DNA from: Isoetes taiwanensis
Taxonomy: Eukaryota > Streptophyta > Lycopodiopsida > Isoetales > Isoetaceae
Direction of reading: 5' to 3'
NCBI GenBank assembly: GCA_021234155.1
Contig: JAJEKV010000002.1
Location: forward strand, 19,645,592-19,709,591
Length of the DNA stretch: 64,000 bases
Below the pieces are notes generated by a model, which worked only from the letters and a program-made list of their open reading frames with translations, made no database searches and was not told the origin of the DNA. Below, piece after piece: positions 22,290 through 33,000 of this stretch. The position numbers and the translations under genes were made by a program. Every line of letters starts with the position of its first letter. Within the stretch, counting starts at the first letter, position 1.

Positions 22290-23002
22290 CTCAACTGCCA
22301 TTGGTCTCTGGGTGATGTCCAGAAGAGAGCGAACGTTCCACATGCAAGAGTTGCAAAAGGTGCTTCCAAAAGCTAGCAATGAACTGGGGGCCGCGATCAC
22401 TGACAATGTTATCTGGTAAGCCATGGAGTCGAACCACCTCTCCAAGCAACAGAACCGCCGTGGCTTCACTGGAGATAGAAGTGTTGCAAGGAATGAGATG
22501 CGCCATCTTGAAGAAATGGTCAACAACAACAAGGATGGTGTCATAGCCCTGGGAGGATGGAAGCTCAACACTATGCTCTTCCAAGGATTGGCTGGAAACT
22601 GATAAAGGCTGAAGAAGAATATGTGGACGGTGCTTGGGAGCTTTTGCACGACAGCAAATATCATGAGCGTACAAAAGTCTCAATAGTGCAGCCGAGACAA
22701 TAATCTTGAGCAATAAGTTCCAGAGTCTTCGCAATGCCAAAATGGCTGGCGAGAGGAGAATCATGACAGGACTGCAGAACTTGAAGTCGAGGGGCACCAT
22801 CCGGAATATACAAAAATCCATCACGAAATAGAAGTCCATCTCGAATCTCAAAATGATCATAGTCCAACCTCATTTGCCGAGAAGATGATGCTGAGCCAAG
22901 ATGTGATATTACATCCTGCACCAATGGATCAGAAGGAAGAGATGCTGTAACAGACTCCAACAAGGATGTATCATGAGGCCTCTCGGACAAAGTGATGGCC
23001 AT
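22290..23002 (-). pseudogene. Integrase zinc finger and catalytic core, frameshifted
   Basis: Around 23002-22660 is the region before and including the H2C2-type zinc finger (SCHDSPLASHFGIAKTLELI). In another frame from about 22560 comes the core: YDTILVVVDHFFKMAHLIPC with the first Asp, LPDNIVSDRGPQFIASFWK with the second, and SLSSGHHPETNG with the Glu. All three DDE residues are readable, but frame changes and later stops break the polyprotein. Confidence 0.75.
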
Positions 23003-23144
23003 AAGCTGTAAACGATCAGGTCCTAGAATAACCTATGATTGTTGATCAAATGTTGGCTCCCCTGCCTTAGGTTCAAAATAAGATCTGCGAGAAAGAGCAT
23101 CTGGTTTCCCTTGAAGCGTGTCAGGCCGAAATTTGATGACAAAA

Positions 23145-23510
23145 TCAGCGGGATCGAGCCTGACGAGGATTAAGAACTCGAGCAGACTGAAAATATTCCA
23201 GATTGCGATGATCTGTATACACAGTCACCTTATGAGGAGAACCTTCAAGAAATCGTCGCCACTCCTGAAAAGAGTCAACAATCGCCAAAAGTTCCTTATC
23301 GTAAATAGAATAGTTGATCTTTGCAGTCTGGAACTTTCGAGAATGATAGACGATCGGGTGGAGCTCATGATCATCCCCCTCTTGCGACAAGATGCTGCCA
23401 AGAGCAAAATCTGATGCATCAGCTTCGAGAATATAGGGACGTGCAGGATCCGAGGTGCAAGAACAGGTGCTGCTGTAAAAGCATGCTTCAAAGTGATGAA
23501 TGCTGAACCG
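23145..23510 (-). pseudogene. Gypsy RNase H domain fused to 5' LTR remnant
   Basis: The minus-strand frame carries RPYILEADASDFALGSILSQ, then HPIVYHSRKF, YDKELLAIVDSFQEWRRFLEG and VYTDHRNLEYF, the standard Gypsy RT/RNase H sequence. A second frame carries the RT connection (ITLKHAFTAAPVLAP). Sequence homologous to the LTR begins at about 23502, so the open frame running past it to 23717 is fortuitous. Confidence 0.8.
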
Positions 23511-23832
23511 GAATGGTTCGACAAGAAGGAGGTGCCTCCTTATATATCTAGGCCGATGGTTAAGATCGTGCCACTCCAATGGATGAGAGCATGCCAAGTG
23601 TCGTGCATGCATGTAGGTTCTAGAATGTTCTAGAACCTCCTGGAAACAGCCCTGTATATGAAGAAGACGTAAGTGAAAGTATTGGTAGTGCACTTGGCAA
23701 AGGTGCTTGACTTCCACCTAGAAGGTTGTGAGTTCAAATTTTGCTATGTGCAACTACCCTTTTGCATTCGTGTGACAACCATATATACGAGTATAATTCT
23801 CATGTGATATGAATACGCGTATGATCGTCACA
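23502..23832 (-). repeat. Truncated 5' LTR of the chromovirus
   Basis: Aligns with 21150-21500 of the other LTR. It ends at 23832 with TGTGAC in element orientation. Roughly the last third of the LTR, after the join at 23502, is missing. Confidence 0.75.
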
Positions 23833-25080
23833 TAAATGTTATTTTAGTATTTATTTTGGTTAAATTTACCCATCCAATTTGAAGATTGCATGGGGCTTTC
23901 ACAGTTTATGTGCTTGCAAGAAACTAGGATAGGGAAAATGCAAGTACAGATTTAGATCAATAGATTTCAAGTTGCGTTTGCTCAATTTTGCTCTTTGGTT
24001 TTTGCTCAAATTGTCTTCTTAAAGTGTTGCAGGAGATCTGAGTCAGTCTTCTATTTTAAAGGGTCTTCTTTTTTACTTGATTTACATGTAGAACATGTAA
24101 GATTTTGTTTATATTTAGTGCCAATTTAGCTAGGGATCGTCCTAAGTAATTATTGCTTTCGTTTTCCTTGTAGAAAAATCTATTCAATTTCTTTTACGAG
24201 GCTTTATTTTTGTGAGTGCACAATGCACTGAAACTATTTCTGCATTTTCTACCATGTACATTACAGCGCTGTAAATAGCCCTGCTTTGTGTTCCAGTGTG
24301 GCAAATTGGGTGAAAGGAAGTAGAGTTAGCAGAAATCATTAAAGATTAGCATTCTTCAAAATTATCATTTTACCTGCGGCATTAGTTGTGCCTTTGTTTG
24401 GAGCAGGTGTTGTATTTGATATTTAGAACCACATTAATAATTCAGACTTACTGGAGCTTTTGCTTTTGGCTTGCTGGATTTAAAATTTGCTGAGAATCGA
24501 GTGTCTATGATATGGGCATGACTAATCCTTTGATTTTTTTTTTGCAACATTTAACAAAAATGGTCTGCCTTGATTTTGTCTTGGAATATAAACCTCAGGG
24601 CCATATGAGCTTGCCTATTGAGTAGAACTTGTTGCCTTCTTGATATTGTCTCTTGGTCTTCGTTGTCCTGCTCATAAAGCTGACTGTTTTATATAGTGGA
24701 CCTCCAAAAGATGCCCTCTTCATACAATTTACATGGTGCTTGAAGCAACATCAGGTAAGATATTGAGCTCATTGAGTTTTTTGCTCCAGTCCATTTAACT
24801 CACACAGTGATTTTGATGCAGATTTGGTTTTATCTTTAAATTGTCACACTTTATGCATATTGCACAAAATCTTTAGGATTTGATGACATGCACAAAAAGT
24901 ATCAAACACTTAAAGCTACATTGAAATGAGAACCAACCATTCTTAGCTATGCACCCATACTTATGTTTAAAAAGTTCAAAAGGTCCATATGCTAGATAGT
25001 TGTCGAGTGCAAAACTATACATTTAAGAATTACGATCATAGAAGAAAATGCTTTATCCAATTCACCACACTACCTGATGT
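23833..25080. other. Intergenic, no gene recognised
   Basis: AT-rich. Short frames only; no homology recognised. Confidence 0.4.
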
Positions 25081-25316
25081 AAGGTATAATAATATAAGAG
25101 AATTTTGGGAAATCCTTATAGAATATTGAGGAATGTAGGAGAACTTTAAAAGAATCCTAGGGAGCCCAGGGTAATATAGGGGGATTTTTAAAAAATCTTG
25201 GAGAATTGGGCGGATCTTTATAGAATCTAAAGGAATCTTTGAGAGAATCTTGGAGACTCTACATGAACATTGTGAGAATCTTGGGGAATCTTGATGGAAT
25301 TTTATGGATAGGGAAA
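25080..25316 (+). repeat. GAATC-rich array, copy B, left part
   Basis: AGAATCTTGGGGAATCTT-type words, opposite in orientation to the array at 9310-10230. It is interrupted at 25316 by a Helitron and resumes at 28758. Confidence 0.7.
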
Positions 25317-28300
25317 TCTTATATTATAATGTTTTGCTGTAATTCCTGGATTTGGATCCAGCCCTAGATCCGACGGCCACAAATAACCTGATCAGATCGA
25401 AGGGTTCAAACAAAGCCCCTTTTTCTTTAAATGTGATCTCCTTTTTTTATGGTACAAAGGAAGCCCCTTTTTTCTACGAAATCCTTTTTTCTTTCTCTGT
25501 TTATAAACGTTAGTTTTTGTTCCATCAGCCGGAGTGCTAGGCTAGGGTTGTTCCGTTGGTGGTCGAAGAGCAGCAGCACATGCATCCCTGATTCTAACAT
25601 CGTGAGAGCTCTTCTCCAGACTGCCTCTTCAATTAACAAGGTTTTGCCTTAGGTTTTTCCACAGATTCAAGAGGAGCTCTCAACTAGAGAGGAAGCGGCA
25701 TGAGCGTTATGGAAATGATTCATGGGATAAGGATTTTTATCAGGCATATAAGATCCCAGATGATTATGAAATTTTTTTCTTTAAGGAGGTGCCACTATCC
25801 AGTTTGCTGCTATCCTGTTAAACCTTTGTTCTCCTGAAGATACCAAAGTGTATATTGTTACTGGATCTTGAGATGACAAAGGCTTTAAGGAAGCCCAAAA
25901 TTTTTTAAGACTGGAGCAGAAAAGCTAACAAACATACCAGTATTTTAAGCGAATCGGATTTTCATATTTCTACTAGAGCAAAATATCTACACGTAACTTG
26001 CTTTAGATCCTACGACCATGGCTTTTGTGGGGGCCTTCCAGAGTAGATCCAAGGTATGGTTCTTATAGGCTAATTTCAATCATTGCAGCTAATTTGAGAT
26101 GAATTCTGCAGGAGGCATGTATTTATTGTGCATGTGATATTCACAAGCAAAGAAAATAGAGGAGCACATCTGCTTTCTCTGTAAGTCGGTTACTAAAATA
26201 CTGTTGCTGTTGTTAATCATCATACATAATAAAGTTGTAAGGTGAGAATTTTAATCAAATTCATAGCTTACTGCAGACGATGTTCAGGTGTTTCAAATGT
26301 GTTTGTTCAGGTATGTTTGTTCACAAGTAAATCTTTGTTCAAGACCCTCATATATGCTATATATTCTCTAGAACAGGACACGTTGAGAAGATAATAATGG
26401 TAAAACCATTATTCTCCTTCTTTGGAGTCTCGAGTTTGTGTGGAATACCATATCATCCACACAAACCTTCAATACCTCTTCCAACATTTGAAATGTGGTA
26501 ATAGAACATGAGTCTCTACCAATGATATGAGAAGACAATAAATCTTTACAACATGTTAGCATTTGCTACAGTTTCAAAAGCTGATCCAACCCCAATAACG
26601 AGGTAATATGTTGTAATATGTATGAAATTATGAATGACGATATCACAGTTTATTTCATTCTCTTATGATTTATTTTAATATAGCAGATTCAAAATCAATT
26701 ATTATTATGTGGACAAACAATAACAATGAGTGTACTACCTTGCAGATTTGGAGAACAAAAGTGATGATTTGTTATAAGCAGTTGAAAACTCAACACGAGA
26801 TAAACATGTTTCTCTTAGCACTGCAACAGACCAGCTTTTGTGTCTAGCATGCCTTAAATTTTGAATCTGCCCTTCAGGGTTAATATATATAGAAGTTTAA
26901 CTGCAATGGGCCCATTGCAGAGTTATTGTCTAAGCTATTGGTATGAGAAAGAAAATGAATGGTTCTATCTGCTCTTTCTTCCCTGGCATTGGCACCACAA
27001 TTACTTAGTTGCCACGTGAATTTTTGAAGAAGGCTGATGAGAGAAACCCAGAGATGCAACCCCTATGCCCCTGCGGCCCACATCTAGAGCTAGGTTAGCA
27101 TCATTTCTCCACGGTAAAGAAGCCATGGAAATGATTATGGTCGTGCTTCCACTTTATTGAATATTGCTACAAATTGGAGAAGATAGAACCAGAATTGTCT
27201 ACCAGTGAAGAAGACAATAAAGCTTCACAACAGGTTAGCATTTGCTGCAGTTCGAAAAGCTGAGCTAACCAATAACAAATGAGGTAATATGCTGTAATAT
27301 ATATGATATAATGAATGATGGTATAGCAGTTTATCATTCTCTTATGATGTATCTTAATACAGCAGAGTCAAAATCAATCCTTTGTTATGCGAACAAACAA
27401 TAACAATGAATGTACTACCAATGAGTGCGCTGCCAAGAAATCTATTTGTATATCTTATTTCCGCTTTCATTTCTTTTCTATGCAAGCAGAGAATCGATTG
27501 GAATTGATAGGCAAAATGAACAATTTAAGTAGCTAATTCATTTATTTTCTATGCAAGTAGAGAATCGATTGGAATTGATAGGCTAATACATGGCAGAAGA
27601 AATAAAGATTTCTACCTTGGTAGTAAGAGCTTCTAAAAGAACTGCATTGCAGTCCTCTGCAGAGACCTTAAGACGTTTTGGCAATGATCCCTCTTTTGTT
27701 CAAATACATACTCCATTTTTCCTTTCCAGGAACTGACTTTGCAATTTACAGAAGAATATCCTAACAAGCCCCTACAGTGCAGTTTATCTCAAAGATTCAC
27801 TCAAATAGTAAGTTATATTAGAGCTTTTGATGCATGAGCATTTGACACTATATGGAAGCATTCCTAGAAGACGAAATTGCCTCTTTAACAGTACTACAAG
27901 CTATTCTTCGAGTACTTTTGCATTATTAATGTTCTCTTTTCTTATCATTGGCTTATCATTTACAAGTTCCACACCACATGCCCATCAAGCTTAGCAAACT
28001 TAACTTCTAAGTAACATGTTACAAAACACTAGAGACATGTACATGAAATTCATTTAGCGGCTTCCAACGATTATAGAACCCACATCTCTATATTTTTAGA
28101 TGGGCAGACTCTTAACAATAGAGCAAGGATGCACCATAAAACAAATGGGCATATATATGAATACTTCATAGGCAACTTTAATACCCCTTCAACGCAGTTT
28201 CATGTCAACAAAAAAAAGCACATAGAACAAAGGGATAAAGAATAATGACAAAATGGATATACAACAAACCCATTGCACAACAAACATAACAATTTTTTGC

Positions 28301-28757
28301 TTTTTACATGAACTTCGCAATCATCTCACTATGTTCTTATGCCATAGAGGAAGAAAATGCTGATTTTAAAAATGTTATTTGAACAAAGAGTGAGCTGAGG
28401 TTGAAGTTTCCTTTATCTTTGGGACTTCTTGCCACAATAAAATTTTTGCCATTGTTGTTCTTCACCATTCTATTCAATTGCATTCTTACAAACTGCCAAA
28501 ACATTTGGCCAATAAGACATACACTAATATCTATAGTGCAGCTTTCTCATGACAGCGTCTCAACATATGGTCATCGTTATTATAGATTTTTTTTTTAGAA
28601 TATGTCAATGATTAACAACCACTTATAGCTCTGCAATCTTCCTTCTTCTTGGGTATTGCAATGATCAAGAACCGCCTATAGCTCCGCAACCTTCTTTCTT
28701 CTTGGGTTTACGAATGACTCTCAACTTATGCCCAGCAACGCTGGGCACCATTACTAG
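25317..28757 (+). mobile_element. Non-autonomous Helitron
   Basis: 3441 bp. The 5' end TCTTATATTATAATG is preceded by A; the 3' end is a hairpin GCCCAGCAACGCTGGGC (28730-28746), seven spacer bases, CTAG (28754-28757), then host T. TC start, hairpin near the 3' end, CTRR end and insertion between A and T are the defining Helitron features. Removing the element rejoins the GAATC array on both sides (GGGAAA then TTCCTTATAGAATTTTGG). No RepHel-type protein is visible, so it depends on other copies. Inside, about 190 bp at 26555-26745 is repeated in diverged form at 27224-27420, and about 40 bp at 27472 recurs at 27543. Confidence 0.8.
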
Positions 28758-29330
28758 TTCCTTATAGAATTTTGGAGAATCTCTGGAAATCTAAGGGGAG
28801 CCTATAGGAATCTTTATGCAATGTTACGAAAAATAGAAGGCAAACCCAAGGGGATATAGGGAATCTAGTGGTTCTTTAAGAATCTCAGGCAATCTTAACG
28901 GAACCTTGGATAATCTAGGGGAAGCTTAACAGAATCTTAAGAATTTTTTCATACAATTTTCCAACATATATAATTTGAAGCTCAAACTGGACACTGTGTA
29001 GTGAATGCTATTCATAAAGATTCCCCGAGGAAAATGGGAGTCTTGAAGAATCCCAATAAAATTTTATATATCTAAGGGAACATCCAGATGTCATGAGAGA
29101 ATTGGGTCTCAAATTGGAAGCTCGAACTAAATACCATACCGCTTGCACAATATTTGGAAATCTTAAGGAAATCTTTGTGAATCTACGAGAATTTCATGAG
29201 AATCTTTAGGAATCTAAGGGAATCTTGATAAAATCTTTGAGAATGTTGATGGAATCTTAGAGAATCTAAGACAATCTTTATAGGATCTTAGAGAAGCTAA
29301 GAGAATCTGCATAGAATATTGGGGGATGCG
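28758..29330 (+). repeat. GAATC-rich array, copy B, middle part
   Basis: Continuation of the array after the Helitron, with AATCTAAGGG, GAATCTT and GGGGAATC words at irregular spacing. Confidence 0.7.
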
Positions 29331-29760
29331 CGTAACATGGGCGGTCATATATATAGAGATCGATCACGGCCGTCTGTTCACGAAATTGAGGGCCATGATC
29401 TTGCCACTTCATGGGGGGGAATGGGGGGCATGCATGGGCATGCACCATATCTCTGGACCATTGGATGTGGGAGATTAAATCCTAGCTATTGATTTTAAGG
29501 TTAAGGAAGTTACTAGGAAATTGCAATATGAATAATAGGAAGGGGTAAGGTGGCATTGCATTTATTACGAAGCTTTCGAGGAAGCTTCTTTCTCTCTCTC
29601 TTTTTTCTTCTGATCTTCAAACGATCGTATCTTGCAATGGAGGTGTCAAATCAAGGTGGGACCCATGCCATTGGATTCCTCTTGTCAAGAACTTTCTAAT
29701 GAGTGGTGCTTTGGCACCATTTTGCCGCAGTTGAAGCCAATGTGATCGAAATCTAAGAAT
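29331..29760 (+). repeat. Unique core of the GAATC-family element
   Basis: Non-repetitive 430-bp core, with GGTCATATATATAGAGATCG, GGCATGCATGGGCATGCACC, a CTCTCTCTCTC stretch and GCACCATTTTGCCGCAG. It shares its first half with 19250-19540 and its second half, inverted, with 10200-10350. Confidence 0.7.
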
Positions 29761-30720
29761 CTTCTTAGAAACTTTGAATTTTATGGAATCTATGGCTATT
29801 TAAGAGAATCTAGGGGAATCTTGATGGGATCTTAGAGAATGTAGAGGAATCTCAAGAGAGTCTTATGGAATCTATGGGAATCTCACGGAATCTTCAGAAA
29901 TTTGGGGAATCTACGAGAATCTTCATAAAATCTCTAAGAATCTAGGGGAATGTTGATGGGATCTTGAAGTATCTAGAGGAATCTTCATAGAATCTATGAA
30001 AATCTACATAGAACCTCGGGGAATCTAGAGGAGTCTTGAGATAATCTTTAAGAGAATCTTGATGGAATCTATGGGAATCTCAAAACAATCTCCAGGAATG
30101 TGGGGGAATCTTTATAGAACCTTGATGGGATCTTAAAGAATGTGCAAGAGAATCTTAGAGAACCTCAAGGAATCTTCAGGAATGTGGGGGAATCTACAAG
30201 AATCTTCATAAAATCTGTAACAATCTAGGGGAATCTTGATGGGATCTTAGAGAATCTAGAGGAATCTTCATAGAATCTAAAGGAATCTATGGAAATCTCA
30301 AAAGAATCTCTAGGAATATGGGGGAATCTTCATAGAACCTTGGGGAATCTAGGGAATCTTGATGAAATCTTGGGAAATCTAGGGGAATCTTCATATAATC
30401 TAAGGAATCTATGAGAATCTACATAGAATCTTAGGTAATCTAGAGGAATCTTGAGATAATCTTTGGGAATCTTGGGGGATCTCAAGAGAATGTTAAGAGA
30501 TCTATGGGAATCCCAAAAGAATCTTTGGAAATCTTAGGGAATCTAAGGAAATCTTCATAAAGTCTTTGAAAATCATGTAGAATTTTTCATGTGAATTCAC
30601 ATAGAACATTGAGGAATCTAGCAGAAACTGTGCAGAATCTTATAGAATCTAAAGTAATTTGTGTGGAAATATAGGGAATCTTACAGGGATCCAGAGGGAA
30701 TCTTGGAAAACTCAGTCCCA
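29761..30720 (+). repeat. GAATC-rich array, copy B, right part
   Basis: About 960 bp of GGAATCTTGATGGGATCTTAG-like units; some units of about 120-150 bp recur (e.g. GATGGGATCTTAGAGAAT at 29822 and 30239). Confidence 0.7.
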
Positions 30721-33000
30721 AACATTACCTTTCCTACCTAGCCTCAACTTAGAACTTGATGTCTAAATTTTTGAATCTTCGAAGACTTAAAGCTGCAACT
30801 AGATACTATACGAACTGCACACACTTCGATATAATAAACTATGCGTGCGTGCATTCAAATGATCTGATTATTCTCAATGTAAAGTGGCTTTGTTTGCATG
30901 CCATTATAGAGTTTTGAGAATGATGCCCCACTCAAACCTTGAGTTGGTAGACATTTAGGTTTATGCAATGACATGAGATTGTAAGTATTGAAATTTAAAT
31001 TTTGCCCGTACCAAAAGTTGTAGTATTAGTTTTTGGTCTCCTGCGTTAATTCTATAACTCTAAGCTGGTTCGTTTTATTATTTGTATTGCAACTGCTGAT
31101 CTTGAATCATGAGAAGTGCCAAACCTTCAATTGTTCGACTACAATGAGATATTTTTGTACAAGATGCATATTTTAAGAGGCGGGGTGCATATTCAAATGG
31201 CATTATCAATTCAACGCTATATGTCAAGCGTATGCGGCATGTTTGAGATGTCTATAAAAAGCATATACAATCAGTCTATCCATCCAATCTTTTTTGTTGG
31301 TGTCACAAACGAGAATCGAATGAGAAATTTATTGGTGCTCTAAACTTGGTCATTACTATGTGGATAATACGATATGCTTTTTTTGCGTATTTGTGAAATT
31401 GGAGATAAGGTCAATGAAAACAATTCTTCTATCTCTAGTTATTTCCAAGGGGATGATTAACTTATAGAATACTCAAGCTATACCATTTGAAGTATTATGT
31501 GGAAATTCTATGCCCTTGTCCATTTGGTCGTATAGTTAATCATCTGCATGCAGATATTTTTCTTGATTTTCATATTAGATGGAGTGAAGCCGATCTAAAG
31601 AAGTCCATCCTACCATCCCTCAAATGGTCCTTTGGAGAGACTCCACAAATGGAAATGCATCTAAGAGATTGAGATGTCATATTCTTCGACATATGTTGCA
31701 GAACCTTGCCATGGATGAGCATCTTAAAGAGGATTTGTCACAAATAACTGCTTTGCAATTCTTGTGGCGTTCTTTTTAAAATGGCTTACTCCCAAATCGG
31801 GATGGGCCTAGCCGAGGAGTTCTCCCTTTTCTATTGGACAATGAATCGTTGATTCTTATTGCTGGTATGATTGTAAGACAATCTAACACAATGTGTGCTA
31901 CTCTAACCTTCTATATTATCTTGATATGTATTAGTAAAATGAAGGAACAATACATTGATGGCATGGGCAATTAACTTTTAAAACTTATAAGTTTTCGCCT
32001 CCTTTGAGATAACTGAGAGCAGTCTTGGGTGATGCCCAAACCAAGGCAGCTCCGAATTTCTTGGAGGTCATGCATCATAAGGTGGGCAGATCCTTGGGAT
32101 TAGGCGTGTTGATGGGACACAATGACCTTCGTTAAGGGAAAAAAATAAATCTACAGATAGATAGTAATTGAATGGTTTCCCTGCGAATATCATTATAATA
32201 CTTCCATCTTTTATAAAAAGAACAGATGCAAATGATTTGCTCTTCCAACACATGTTCAACGAGTGATCTAAAGAGCGCATGAGATTGTTGTAGATTTTGA
32301 AGAAAATATGTATTAAAAATGACCATTATCTTATGCCATGTGATAGTGGAAAAATATGCACCACATGTGAAATGTTGAACCTTGATCCCAAGCGCACGAT
32401 ATTGTAGGTTGTAGAGATGCGTATGAAGATGGATATAAAATTTGAAATTTGCTGAAATATTAAAAACTTCCTTAGCAATTTCAGCAAATACTTATTTGAA
32501 TATTTGTAGACTTTAATAAGAAAGAGGCATGAAGATGGATGAAAATTTCTTATTAAAGCATAGTTATGGGAAGAAATTTTATCCGTAAGGGGTAAATGAA
32601 GGGTTTCATGTTATTCTGCGACATTAAGGATCTCTTTTTCCAACGCTAGAGCTAAAAGATGGATGCACCTAGGCTAGCTCATAGGAATAGGAACAGCTGA
32701 TATAGAAAATTTGAAAAAAAGTGGAGACCTAAAAATGACTGGGATTAATTTTGTCTTCTTATTTATCTAGATTAGATGAGATATAATTCAACATAATAGG
32801 TTATTAGTGTTGCCTAAAAGGCAGTCTAGTTCAAAACTTATTCATTTGAAATCTAATTGTGATGAAGTATTATCTCGAAGATTGATCTCAATTGAATGAA
32901 TAAATATAAGTCTTAAATCTTGGAGGTTTGATAAGAAGTAAAGAAGAGTGGTTTAGAATTTGGAAGACACTACACAGGCCATAACAGTCCCATATGTGCA
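30721..33000. other. Intergenic, no gene recognised
   Basis: AT-rich with only short frames (31116-31343, 31487-31672), none recognisable. Confidence 0.4.

Larger units (their letters stand above)
20990..23832 (-). mobile_element. Ty3/Gypsy chromovirus, internally deleted
   Basis: LTR retrotransposon on the minus strand. The 3' LTR is 20990-21500 (TG...CA in element orientation), directly preceded by a purine tract (plus-strand TCCCCCTCCTCG at 21501-21512). The 5' LTR begins at 23832 and survives to about 23502, where it joins RNase H coding sequence, so primer site, gag, protease and most of RT are gone. Flanking 5-mers AAAAT (20985-20989) and TAAAT (23833-23837) match at four positions and are the likely target duplication. 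The remaining pol order (RNase H, zinc finger, integrase, chromodomain) is that of Gypsy chromoviruses. Frameshifts separate the domains. The element is non-functional. Confidence 0.85.

Noticed and set aside
23502-23717. N-terminal extension of the RNase H frame
   Set aside because: The sequence is LTR, as shown by its match to 21150-21360; the open frame is accidental.
28758-30720. CRISPR-like array
   Set aside because: Repeats are short, imperfect and irregularly spaced, with no constant repeat/unique spacer order, and the genome is eukaryotic.
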